A stretch of 64,000 nucleotides of DNA, from contig NZ_VLKY01000005.1 in assembly GCF_007830155.1 (NCBI RefSeq), positions 1-64,000 on the forward strand, in the 5' to 3' direction. The number at the start of each line of letters is the position of its first letter. Position 1 is the first letter of the stretch. The stretch comes from Pseudomonas duriflava. Lineage in GTDB: Bacteria; Pseudomonadota; Gammaproteobacteria; Pseudomonadales; Pseudomonadaceae. A program made the position numbers and the translations under genes. This document shows positions 8,602 through 18,014 of this stretch, piece after piece. Under the pieces are notes generated by a model. It did not search any database. It worked only from the letters and a program-made list of their open reading frames with translations, and was not told where the DNA came from.

Positions 8602-9699
8602 CTACAACCCAATCGCCGTCAGCATGATGAAGGTAATGAACAGCACGAAATGCGTCATACCTTCGATAGCGTTGGTTTCGCCGTCGTTGAGGTTAATGGC
8701 TGCGATGATCAGAGTTACCCCCATCATTACCGTCTGAACCGGTGTCATGGCCATTTGCATGGGTTGTCCTGTAAACAGCGCGATAGCCTCAACTACCGGG
8801 ACCGTCAGGATCACGGTGGACAACGACGCCCCTAAAGCAATATTGATTACCGACTGCATGCGATTCGCCATAGCAGCGCGCAAGGCGGTAAGAATCTCCG
8901 GGCTGGCAGAAATCACAGCCACGACCAGAGCCGATACCATGGGCGGGATTGGCAGCCCCTCAAGACCTGTATCCAGGGATTTAGACATCACCTCAGCCAG
9001 CGCGCCGGTCAACATGATGCCTATTACCAACAAAAGCATGGACAGCTTGAGACTACCCCCATGGGCCTCACCCACACTTTCCGCACCGGGTTTCTTTTTA
9101 CGCTTTTCCGGGTAGTTGTAGCTAAAGAAATAACTGTGCGGCCCGGTTTGCATGCGTAAAAACACGGCATACATGAGCACCATAACAACAATGGTGAACG
9201 CGGAGTAAAAGTGCCAACGCTCTACCGGGATGAATTCCGGCACCAGCATGGAAATACTTACCGCGGTCAGGATCATGACTCCATAGCTGCGGCTGGAGTC
9301 ATCGTTATAGGCTTGCTCGCCGTGCTTGAGTCCGCCCAGCAAGGCCGCCAAGCCAATAATGCCGTTGATGTCGAGGATAACGGCTGCATAGATGGTATCC
9401 CGCGCCAGGGTCGGTGAATGATCATGGCCCATCATGATGGCCAGGATAATTACCTCGACCAGTACAGCCGACAGGGTAAGGATCATCGTGCCATAGGGAT
9501 CGCCTACCTTCTCAGCTAGAATTTCCGCATGGTTGGCCACTCGCATGGCGGTGCCGATAATGGCGGCAATCAGCACACCCGCCCCTACCAGAGCAATGAC
9601 TTTCCCACTGTCCACGAGCCAAGGCTCGAATACATAAGCCAAGACGCCGATCACCAAGGCAATCAGCATCAAACTTTCCTCTTTAAGCGTAGCGATCAT
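8602..9699 (-). CDS. chaA: Calcium/proton (sodium/proton) antiporter, ChaA-like
   Basis: A 365-aa inner-membrane exchanger of the CaCA superfamily, near the length of E. coli ChaA (366). Two homologous halves each carry an acidic helix: GDPYGTMILTLSAVLVEVIILA and SASPEILTALRAAMANRMQSV. Between them lies a cytoplasmic loop rich in K and E (PEKRKKKPGAE), where E. coli ChaA has an acidic stretch. I chose the ATG at 9699 because AAGGA lies 9 bases upstream and the product then starts MIATLKEES; a GTG at 9774 would add 25 residues without support. It would export Ca2+, Na+ or K+ against protons. It is divergent from the BMP gene. Confidence 0.85.
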   Translation of the reverse strand: MIATLKEESLMLIALVIGVLAYVFEPWLVDSGKVIALVGAGVLIAAIIGTAMRVANHAEILAEKVGDPYGTMILTLSAVLVEVIILAIMMGHDHSPTLARDTIYAAVILDINGIIGLAALLGGLKHGEQAYNDDSSRSYGVMILTAVSISMLVPEFIPVERWHFYSAFTIVVMVLMYAVFLRMQTGPHSYFFSYNYPEKRKKKPGAESVGEAHGGSLKLSMLLLVIGIMLTGALAEVMSKSLDTGLEGLPIPPMVSALVVAVISASPEILTALRAAMANRMQSVINIALGASLSTVILTVPVVEAIALFTGQPMQMAMTPVQTVMMGVTLIIAAINLNDGETNAIEGMTHFVLFITFIMLTAIGL

Positions 9700-9850
9700 C
9701 CCACCCATGTCCTTTATAGAAGGCAGCCCATAAACAGGCACCATATTTAACAGAATGTTTCCATACGACCGCACAAGGTTTCAGTTAGGTCGGCTACGCG
9801 TCTAAAAAATCCCGCACCGTTTGCAGGCATTCCCTTTTGGCAATGCACCT

Positions 9851-9867
9851 TAATGCACCATGCATTA
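9851..9867. promoter_or_regulatory. Palindrome in the chaA/BMP divergent region
   Basis: TAATGCA (9851-9857), three bases, then TGCATTA (9861-9867). A further copy of AATGCAC precedes it at 9842. It lies 118 bases before the BMP start and 152 before the chaA start, so it is a candidate operator for either gene. A single RutR-like half-site TTGGTCAA also occurs near 9924. No regulator can be assigned. Confidence 0.3.
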
Positions 9868-9984
9868 GCAGCCAGAACGTGACACTCCGCCTGAGCAGGC
9901 GACCTCGTGTTTATTGTCTGCTTGGTCAAGTTTTTGCATTTGAGAAGCATCTTTGCGCTCCCCTCTTACCCTCAGGAGTTCTAC

Positions 9985-11070
9985 ATGCACAGAAGCATCC
10001 TCAAAACGCTGGCCCGTGGCGTCGTAACGACCCTTGGGCTGGTCGCCGCCCTGAATGCCAGCGCGGCTGATCCGCTCAAGGTCGGCTTCGTCTACGTTGG
10101 CCCGGTAGGTGACCATGGCTGGACCTACCAGCACGAGCAGGGGCGACAGGAACTGATAGAGCACTTTGGTAACAAGGTCGAGACCAGTTTCGTTGAGAAC
10201 GTGGCCGAGGGCGCCGATGCGGAGCGGGTAATTCGCAATATGGCCAAGGGCGGTTATGACCTGGTGTTTACGACCTCGTTTGGCTATATGAACCCAACTG
10301 TAAAAGTTGCCAAACAATTCCCCAAGGTGACTTTCGAACATGCGACCGGCTACAAACGGGACAAAAACCTGGGCACTTACCTGTCACGCTCTTATGAGGG
10401 GCGTTATGTAGGTGGCTTCTTGGCAGCGAAGATGACCAAGAGCCACAAGATCGGCTATATCGCTTCGTTTCCTATTCCAGAAGTTGTTCGCGACATCAAT
10501 GCGATTCAGCTGGCCCTGAATAAATACGATCCCCAGGCTGAATTGAAAGTAGTGTGGGTAAACACCTGGTTTGATCCGGGCAGGGAATCGGATGCCGCCA
10601 ACGCGTTGATTGATCAGGGTGTGGACGTGATCTTCCAACATACTGATAGCCCCGCCCCGATCCAGGCCGCTGAACGACGCGGGGTATATGCCGTGGGGTA
10701 CGCCTCCGATATGCAGCACTTTGGTCCCAAGACGGTACTGACGTCTATCGTCAACGACTGGGGGCCGCATTACATCAAATCCGCTCAGGCGGTCATGGAT
10801 GGCACCTGGAAATCCCAGGATTTCTGGGGAGGCCTAGCAGAAGACACTATTGTGCTGCCGTTAAACAAGGACATCCTGCCAGCTGATGTACAGGAAGAAG
10901 CCAGTGCACTCATTGCCAGCATCAAGAGTGGCGCGTTTCATCCCTTTACCGGCCCGGTCAAAGACAAGGCCGGCAAGGAGCGTATCAGCAGCGGTGCGGT
11001 GGCAAGCAATGCTGAACTCGCCTCGATGGATTATTACGTCGAAGGCGTGGACTCGGAACTGCCGAAGTAA
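9985..11070 (+). CDS. BMP-family nucleoside-binding periplasmic protein
   Basis: A 361-aa substrate-binding protein of the basic membrane protein (BMP/PnrA) family. The Sec signal peptide covers about residues 1-28 (RSILKTLARGVVTTLGLVAA, then NASA|ADP). There is no cysteine lipobox, so it is soluble in the periplasm. The mature start KVGFVYVGPVGDHGWTYQHE is diagnostic; YDLVFTTSFGYMNP and GVDVIFQHTDSPAPI follow as in other BMP proteins. PnrA-type members bind purine nucleosides. It is the likely partner of the ATPase/permeases at 3920-7582, though a pirin gene and an antiporter lie between them. I chose the ATG at 9985 from the CAGGAG ribosome site. Confidence 0.9.
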   Translation: MHRSILKTLARGVVTTLGLVAALNASAADPLKVGFVYVGPVGDHGWTYQHEQGRQELIEHFGNKVETSFVENVAEGADAERVIRNMAKGGYDLVFTTSFGYMNPTVKVAKQFPKVTFEHATGYKRDKNLGTYLSRSYEGRYVGGFLAAKMTKSHKIGYIASFPIPEVVRDINAIQLALNKYDPQAELKVVWVNTWFDPGRESDAANALIDQGVDVIFQHTDSPAPIQAAERRGVYAVGYASDMQHFGPKTVLTSIVNDWGPHYIKSAQAVMDGTWKSQDFWGGLAEDTIVLPLNKDILPADVQEEASALIASIKSGAFHPFTGPVKDKAGKERISSGAVASNAELASMDYYVEGVDSELPK

Positions 11071-11159
11071 CGTAGCCCATGTGACATGAGCTTTGCTGCT
11101 CAAGCCCTCCCACCAGACGCACCAGACTCTACCTGTTGCGCCCAGCTATGAGAACGCTC

Positions 11160-12125
11160 ATGAACCGTCTGCCAATAATTGATATCGCTCCACTTTACCG
11201 TAACGACCAGGCTGCATGGCGCTGTGTAGCCGAGGCCATTGATGCGGCCTGTCAACACTGGGGCTTCTTTTATATCCAGGGCCACCCTCTTCCACCTGAG
11301 CGCTTCGACGCCCTCATGACGGCCGCCCGTACCTTTTTCCATCTGCCACTTGAGGAAAAGCTCAAGATCGATATCACTCAGAGTCACAACCATCGAGGCT
11401 ACGGTGCAGTGGCTAGCGAACAACTCGACCCTAACAAGCCCAGCGATTTGAAAGAAACCTTCGACATGGCATTGAACCTGCCGGAGGACCACCCCGATGT
11501 CAGGGCAGGTCGCGCCTTTTACGGTCCCAATCGCTACCCCGACTTGCCGGGCTGGCAACTGTTGCTGGAAGCCCATTACGCCGACATGCTCGATTTGGCG
11601 CTCACCGTGTTACGCGCCTTGGCCATCGCGCTAGATCTTGAGCATGACTTCTTTGACAAGCGCTTCGAACAGTCTGTCAGCGTATTCCGCCTGATTCACT
11701 ATCCGTCACAGCTCACCCGCTCCAACACTGAGCAACAGGGTGCAGGTGCGCATACCGACTACGGTTGCGTGACACTGCTCTATCAGGATGAGGTAGGCGG
11801 TTTACAGGTCCAGAACCGGAGCGGTGAATGGATCGATGCACCGCCGATTCCCGGCACGTTCGTGGTCAACATTGGTGACATGATGGCACGATGGAGCAAT
11901 GACCGTTATCGCTCTACCCCGCACCGGGTGACCAGCCCTGCGGTTGGAGAGCGTTATTCGATGCCTTTCTTTGCTGAGCCGCATATGGATACAGAGATCC
12001 GCTGCCTTCCGCACTGTTCAGATCCAGAGCACCCGGTGAAATACCCACCGACTACCTGCGCAGAGTGGCTAACGTCGCGTTTTGCAGCGACTTATGCGTA
12101 TCGCCGAGACGCGGTAACAACATGA
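11160..12125 (+). CDS. 2-oxoglutarate/Fe(II)-dependent dioxygenase, isopenicillin N synthase-like
   Basis: A 321-aa cytosolic oxygenase with the N-terminal DIOX_N region (LPIIDIAPLY; WGFFYIQGHPLP) and the double-stranded beta-helix core. The Fe ligands are visible as HTD in GAGAHTDYGCVTLLYQD and the distal histidine in STPHRVTSP; the 2-oxoglutarate arginine is in GERYSMPFF. Members oxidise small molecules, including purine derivatives in some bacteria, but the substrate here cannot be read from sequence. It follows the BMP gene by 89 bases on the same strand, which suggests a shared role in using the imported compound. Alternative in-frame starts lie at 11148 (ATG) and 11136 (TTG). Confidence 0.87.
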   Translation: MNRLPIIDIAPLYRNDQAAWRCVAEAIDAACQHWGFFYIQGHPLPPERFDALMTAARTFFHLPLEEKLKIDITQSHNHRGYGAVASEQLDPNKPSDLKETFDMALNLPEDHPDVRAGRAFYGPNRYPDLPGWQLLLEAHYADMLDLALTVLRALAIALDLEHDFFDKRFEQSVSVFRLIHYPSQLTRSNTEQQGAGAHTDYGCVTLLYQDEVGGLQVQNRSGEWIDAPPIPGTFVVNIGDMMARWSNDRYRSTPHRVTSPAVGERYSMPFFAEPHMDTEIRCLPHCSDPEHPVKYPPTTCAEWLTSRFAATYAYRRDAVTT

Positions 12126-12130
12126 CGAAA

Positions 12131-12155
12131 GCCGGTACGGCCTAACCGTACCGGC
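12131..12155. terminator. Hairpin between convergent genes
   Basis: GCCGGTACGG (12131-12140) pairs with CCGTACCGGC (12146-12155) across five bases. It sits between the convergent oxygenase and acyltransferase genes. T-runs are short on both strands, so termination strength is uncertain. Confidence 0.6.
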
Positions 12156-12161
12156 CTATGC

Positions 12162-13253
12162 TCAGGCAGGCGTAGGCCGGAGCTTTTCGAGCAGCGAGCG
12201 TGTCGTGTTGGAAAAGAAGGGGCGGAAATTCAAGGCATGTTGCTCGACTACATTCCAAGAAAATATTGCCAACGGCAGAGTAAGGGCAAAGGACAACGCA
12301 AACATGGCCCAAGGACCAACGCCTGGAAGCAGGGCCGCTACAGTTTGCTGGACCGGAAAGGCATAGATGTAAATACCATAGGAATAATCGCCTACCGAAT
12401 TGTAGCGACGGATCACACCTGCCGGCACAAAAGCTACATAGAACAGCCCATACGCCAAGATCAGGTTATAGACGAAAAAGAAGATACCTTGATGAGGCGT
12501 TGAGGCCACAAGAAATATCATTGCTAGCCAGAATAGCTTGCGGGACAACGGAATATAATTCCTCAGTACATAAAAACTCCCGCCCATGAAGAACATATAG
12601 AACAGACGAATAAACTCCGAACTCATGTCCAACGAATAGGCTGTGAATTTCACAACGCCAGCAAGGAAGGTCAACAATACAATAATGTATTTGAAATACT
12701 TGGGACCCAGACGAAGCATATATAAACATAGCCAGAGAGCAGCTACGACAATATACATGCTGACTTCGAACGGAAGTGTCCAAAGCGACCCATTGACTAC
12801 GCCACGTATGGGATTAGCTTGGAATACCCCAGGCAGATGGAATTCCGCTCCAGCCAATAAACTGGTGTTCTTAAGCAGGTAAATCCACGTTTCCGGGTGA
12901 AAAAGATACGACAGTACGGGAAATCTCGTGAAATACAGCCCAAGACCTAGCACCGTGACCACCAACATGACCGCTAGGCCAGGTAGTACTCGCAGCACGC
13001 GGGCCCAGATAAAATCGATAATATTAGCCCGAGAAATCAAGCTTTTGACGATCAGAAAACCACTGGTGATAAAGAAGATATCGACTGCCATATCCCCTAG
13101 GGTCATGCCAAGCGAATGTCGCAAAGGCTCAGCCTGCGGCGTGCCCGTCGACAAGGCAAAACTGTGACTCATAAGTACCGTAAGGGCTGCGATGATTCGA
13201 ATCAGATTTAAATTATTGTCCTTTCCCTTTACAAAATCTCCCACTGTTCTCAC
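12162..13253 (-). CDS. Membrane acyltransferase, Acyltransferase_3/OafA type
   Basis: A 363-aa integral membrane protein with about ten helices. The catalytic histidine is in the first helix (NLNLIRIIAALTVLMSHSFA), and the RxxR-like patch is in FIWARVLRVLPGLAVML; AVDIFFITSGFLIVKSL is the second conserved block. Such enzymes O-acylate cell-surface sugars such as O-antigen, exopolysaccharide or Nod factors. No glycosyltransferase lies nearby, so the acceptor is unknown. The gene and its upstream region are visibly AT-richer than their neighbours, which hints at horizontal acquisition. Confidence 0.85.
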   Translation of the reverse strand: MRTVGDFVKGKDNNLNLIRIIAALTVLMSHSFALSTGTPQAEPLRHSLGMTLGDMAVDIFFITSGFLIVKSLISRANIIDFIWARVLRVLPGLAVMLVVTVLGLGLYFTRFPVLSYLFHPETWIYLLKNTSLLAGAEFHLPGVFQANPIRGVVNGSLWTLPFEVSMYIVVAALWLCLYMLRLGPKYFKYIIVLLTFLAGVVKFTAYSLDMSSEFIRLFYMFFMGGSFYVLRNYIPLSRKLFWLAMIFLVASTPHQGIFFFVYNLILAYGLFYVAFVPAGVIRRYNSVGDYSYGIYIYAFPVQQTVAALLPGVGPWAMFALSFALTLPLAIFSWNVVEQHALNFRPFFSNTTRSLLEKLRPTPA

Positions 13254-14643
<1,390 letters not shown>

Positions 14644-14653
14644 CGACGCCACT

Positions 14654-14695
14654 CCGTAGCCGCGCCATGCGGCTACGGTTCCTTTCCTCATTTTT
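14654..14695 (+). terminator. Intrinsic terminator after adenine deaminase
   Basis: CCGTAGCCGC (14654-14663), five-base loop, GCGGCTACGG (14669-14678), followed by a T-rich stretch ending in TTTTT at 14691-14695. Confidence 0.85.
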
Positions 14696-14712
14696 GCGCA
14701 CCGGACGTTTCC

Positions 14713-15501
14713 ATGCCGCTGACTGCCGCTGAATTCAACGACTACCGACTTTTCGCCGAACGCCTGGCCGAGGCAGCTGCCGAAGCCATCTCGCCGTATT
14801 TTCGTGCGCCCCTGGCCGTAGACGATAAGGGCGGCCGCCTGTTCGATCCTGTCACCGTAGCCGACAAGGCGGCCGAGCGCGCTATGCGCGAACTTATTCT
14901 GAGCGAGTACCCTACGCACGGTATTCTTGGCGAAGAAGAAGAAGCCGTAGCAGGCCAATCCCCTTTGACCTGGGTACTCGACCCCATTGACGGCACCCGT
15001 GCCTTTATTACTGGACTCCCCCTCTGGGGCACGCTAATTGCGCTTAACGACGGCACGCGCCCGGTCGTTGGCGTGATGAATCAACCCTACACGCGTGAAC
15101 GCTTCGTGGGCACGCCAGAAGGCGCCTGGCTCAACGGAACACCCTTAAAAACCCGTGCCTGTGAAACCTTGTCCACGGCCCGATTAATGTGTACGAGCCC
15201 GCAGATATTCGATACGCCCGCCCGACTGGCTGCCTTCGAGCGCGTGGCGAATCAGGCGCAGCTAGTGCGCTTTGGCGGCGATTGTTATGCCTACTGCATG
15301 CTGGCGTCGGGATTCGTTGACGTGATCATTGAGGCAAGCCTGCAACCCTACGATGTTCAAGCCCTGATCCCGATCATTGAAGGCGCCGGTGGCATCATGA
15401 CGAGTTGGGATGGCGGTGATGCCCAACACGGAGGGGCTGTCGTGGCATGTGGTGACAAGGCATTGCATGCCCAGGTACTGGCTCTCCTGAACGAGGCCTG
15501 A
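14713..15501 (+). CDS. hisN: Inositol monophosphatase-family phosphatase, HisN-like
   Basis: A 262-aa Mg2+-dependent, Li+-sensitive phosphatase fold. Motifs are GEEEE (about residue 75), WVLDPIDGTRAFITGLPLWG (about 92-111; metal aspartates and catalytic threonine) and PYDVQALIPIIEGAGG near the C-terminus. The form of the second motif and the GGDCYAYCMLASG loop are closest to HisN histidinol-phosphate phosphatases, which complete histidine synthesis, but inositol or nucleotide 3'-phosphatase activity cannot be excluded. It starts 18 bases after the upstream terminator's T-run and stands alone. Confidence 0.85.
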   Translation: MPLTAAEFNDYRLFAERLAEAAAEAISPYFRAPLAVDDKGGRLFDPVTVADKAAERAMRELILSEYPTHGILGEEEEAVAGQSPLTWVLDPIDGTRAFITGLPLWGTLIALNDGTRPVVGVMNQPYTRERFVGTPEGAWLNGTPLKTRACETLSTARLMCTSPQIFDTPARLAAFERVANQAQLVRFGGDCYAYCMLASGFVDVIIEASLQPYDVQALIPIIEGAGGIMTSWDGGDAQHGGAVVACGDKALHAQVLALLNEA

Positions 15502-15513
15502 GAGCGGCTCCGC

Positions 15514-16425
15514 TTACCAGGGCGCGCTGTCCAGCACTTGCTGGCAACGCGCCTGAATCAACTCACGCAGTTGCGTGACGGCGCTCGACAGTTGCTCCCG
15601 GTGGGGACACAACAAATTAAGGGGTGAAGCCTCTCCCCGCCACTGCGGCAAGGCCACTTCCAGGCGACCTGCCTGTACATCGTCAGCTACATCCAGCCAA
15701 GACTTGTAGACGAGCCCTCGTCCGGCCACGGCCCAGCGTCGAATGACATCAGCATCGTCACTGACCCGATCCCCCTGCACCGTCACCGTGCGGACCTGCT
15801 TACCGTCTTCGAACGTCCAGCGGTCATGCACTTTCGACCCTAACATAAAGCACAGGCAGTTATGTCCATTGAGTTCTTCTGGCCGCTCCGGACGCCCGCG
15901 ACGGTGAAAATAGGCCGGGGATGCGCACAATACACGACGATTGCTGCTTGCCAGCGGCAGCGCTACCAGGCTCGAATCTTCAGGAGCGCCATAACGGATG
16001 GCAATATCCACGGGTTCGCGGAACAGGTCATTCAAATGGTCCGATAGCAACAGCCGGAAACTAACGTCCGGATGTTGGTCCTGGAATTCGTCGAGCCACG
16101 CCAGGACACGGTTGCGCCCCAAGTCGGACGGAGCCGATAGGTGCAATACCCCACGTATTCCCGCTCTGCCACTGTCCAGAAGACGCTGCCCTTCTTCCAG
16201 ACTGCTAAGCGCTTGGCGCGCGTGTTCAAGATATAACTGCCCCTCCGGCGTCAGGCGTAGGCTACGTGTCGAACGCGCCAGTAATCGAGTGTCTAGAGCC
16301 TGCTCCAGACGCTTGAGCGCCGCGCTGGCTACTGCAGGCGACAGATCCATTTCACGGGCGGCAGCGGAAAGACTAGCGCAGTCCACAGTCCTAACGAACA
16401 GTTGTAGATCGAACAGGCGGATCAT
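15514..16425 (-). CDS. LysR-family transcriptional regulator
   Basis: A 303-aa protein with an N-terminal winged helix-turn-helix (DLQLFVRTVDCASLSAAARE, then AVASAALKRLEQALDTRLLARSTRSLRLT) and a periplasmic-binding-like effector domain from about residue 90. I chose the ATG at 16425, preceded by AAAGGAAAA; the frame extends only to a TTG two codons earlier. It is divergent from the monooxygenase/dehydrogenase pair with 94 bases between, the usual LysR target geometry. A T-N11-A-like imperfect repeat (TTTCA...TTGAAA, 16427-16445) lies between them. Confidence 0.9.
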   Translation of the reverse strand: MIRLFDLQLFVRTVDCASLSAAAREMDLSPAVASAALKRLEQALDTRLLARSTRSLRLTPEGQLYLEHARQALSSLEEGQRLLDSGRAGIRGVLHLSAPSDLGRNRVLAWLDEFQDQHPDVSFRLLLSDHLNDLFREPVDIAIRYGAPEDSSLVALPLASSNRRVLCASPAYFHRRGRPERPEELNGHNCLCFMLGSKVHDRWTFEDGKQVRTVTVQGDRVSDDADVIRRWAVAGRGLVYKSWLDVADDVQAGRLEVALPQWRGEASPLNLLCPHREQLSSAVTQLRELIQARCQQVLDSAPW

Positions 16426-16519
16426 TTTCAATTTTCCTTTGAAAGAGACTTGCCTTATAGCGCCTTTTATCGCGTCTCGAAAGAGAAGACTATTGCCCTA
16501 ACTCTTATAGGAGAACCCC

Positions 16520-16810
16520 ATGACAACACCTCTTACCCTTGTCGCCACTCTGGTTGCCAAAGAAGGTCAGGAAGCCGAGCTGGAGCAGGCCCTGCGCGGC
16601 CTGCAGCCGTTGAGCCGTGCCGAGGAAGCCTGTATCCAGTACGACTTCCACCGTGATGCGGAACAACCCCGGACTTTCCATATGATCGAGCAATGGAAAG
16701 ACGAAGCCTCGCTAGCCGCCCACGAAGCCACTCCGCATTACCAGACTGCCCTTCCGGTGCTGCAAAAGGCGAAAAAGTTGACCATCACCAAAATGTACCG
16801 TGTCTCCTGA
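16520..16810 (+). CDS. Antibiotic biosynthesis monooxygenase (ABM/YgiN-like) domain protein
   Basis: A 96-aa ferredoxin-like dimeric alpha-beta barrel protein. It opens TPLTLVATLVAKEGQEAELE, then CIQYDFHRDAEQPRTFHMIEQW and HEATPHYQ, the standard ABM pattern. Relatives include YgiN, a quinol monooxygenase, and small detoxifying enzymes. The next gene, a quinone-reductase-like dehydrogenase, starts 10 bases after its stop, so the pair probably forms a quinone or electrophile-handling operon under the divergent LysR regulator. It has a good ribosome site (AGGAGAA). Confidence 0.88.
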   Translation: MTTPLTLVATLVAKEGQEAELEQALRGLQPLSRAEEACIQYDFHRDAEQPRTFHMIEQWKDEASLAAHEATPHYQTALPVLQKAKKLTITKMYRVS

Positions 16811-16820
16811 GGAGCCTTCC

Positions 16821-17840
16821 ATGAAAGCTGTAGGTCATTACCAATGCCTGCCGATTGATCATCCCGAAGCGCTGGTCGATATCGAATTACCTGATCCGAC
16901 ACCAGGCCCCCGCGATTTGCTGGTCGAGGTCAAGGCTGTTTCGGTCAATCCTGTAGACACCAAAGTACGCCAGGGCCTGTTGCCGCCTCCGGATAACGGT
17001 CAGCCGCGTATCCTGGGCTGGGATGCTGCCGGTGTAGTAAAAGCGGTAGGAAGCGAGGTCACCTTGTTTCAGCCGGGCGATAAAGTCTGGTATGCCGGCT
17101 CCCTCATCCGCTCGGGCAGCAACAGCGAGTTGCAGGTTGTAGACGAGCGCATCGTAGGCCGTATGCCGCAGTCCTTGGATTTTGCCCATGCCGCCGCCCT
17201 GCCACTGACAACGATCACCGCCTGGGAACTGTTGTTCGACCGACTACAGGTCGCACGGGATCAAAACGATCACGGCCAAACGCTACTAATCATCGGCGCA
17301 GCGGGAGGCGTCGGTTCGATCCTGACTCAGCTGGCGCGCCAGTTTACCGGCCTTACCGTGATTGGTACCGCTTCGCGCCCTGAGACGCAGGCGTGGGTAA
17401 CCGAACTGGGCGCTCATCATGTGATCGATCATACCCAGCCGTTAAGTGAAGAGCTCAAACGCATCGGTATTCCTCAAGTCACTCATGTGGCTAGCCTCAC
17501 CCAGACGGATCGGCATTTTGCTGAGATCGTTGAAGTACTGGCCCCACAAGGCAAACTGGGGCTGATCGACGATCCGGCGACACTTGATGTGATGCCTATG
17601 AAAAAGAAAAGCCTGTCGCTGCATTGGGAGCTGATGTACACCCGTTCGCTGTTCGAAACACCGGACATGCAGGAGCAGCATAACCTGCTCAATGAGGTGG
17701 CTCGCCAGATTGATGCCGGTGTACTGCGAACCACGTTCGGCGAACATTATGGCCATATCACGGCGAAAAACCTGCGCCGTGCTCATGCCTTACTAGAAAG
17801 CGGAAAGGCAAAAGGAAAGGTCGTTCTGGAAGGTTTCTAA
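16821..17840 (+). CDS. Zinc-type alcohol dehydrogenase family / NADPH:quinone reductase-like
   Basis: A 339-aa MDR-superfamily oxidoreductase. The GroES-like N-terminus has DLLVEVKAVSVNPVDTKVRQG and ILGWDAAGVVKAVGSEV; the Rossmann fold has LLIIGAAGGVGSILTQLARQ (about residues 152-171). The catalytic zinc cysteines of classical alcohol dehydrogenases are absent, as in the quinone oxidoreductase subgroup, so it probably reduces quinones or enones with NADPH. The ATG at 16821 follows GAGGAG; an upstream GTG at 16800 would overlap the preceding gene. Confidence 0.9.
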   Translation: MKAVGHYQCLPIDHPEALVDIELPDPTPGPRDLLVEVKAVSVNPVDTKVRQGLLPPPDNGQPRILGWDAAGVVKAVGSEVTLFQPGDKVWYAGSLIRSGSNSELQVVDERIVGRMPQSLDFAHAAALPLTTITAWELLFDRLQVARDQNDHGQTLLIIGAAGGVGSILTQLARQFTGLTVIGTASRPETQAWVTELGAHHVIDHTQPLSEELKRIGIPQVTHVASLTQTDRHFAEIVEVLAPQGKLGLIDDPATLDVMPMKKKSLSLHWELMYTRSLFETPDMQEQHNLLNEVARQIDAGVLRTTFGEHYGHITAKNLRRAHALLESGKAKGKVVLEGF

Positions 17841-17847
17841 GTCCGAC

Positions 17848-17880
17848 GGCGAGGCGATATTTGTCTGCCTCGCCTTTTCT
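17848..17880 (+). terminator. Intrinsic terminator after dehydrogenase
   Basis: GGCGAGGC (17848-17855), 11-base loop, GCCTCGCC (17867-17874), then TTTTCT. Confidence 0.85.
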
Positions 17881-18014
17881 ACTGCTCTCCTTCGCCTCGG
17901 CTTTCAATAACCGAGCGTGTCCACTTCTCGCTAATTCCCCATACAGCTGAACCACCTCCTACCCTTCAGGTCCACACTTCATCTTGCCTCTGTCCATGGC
18001 ATGTGAGGAGACGG

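Noticed and set aside
9700-9984. Possible manganese (yybP-ykoY) riboswitch before chaA
   Set aside because: Related antiporter genes may carry one, but I could not find its conserved loops here.
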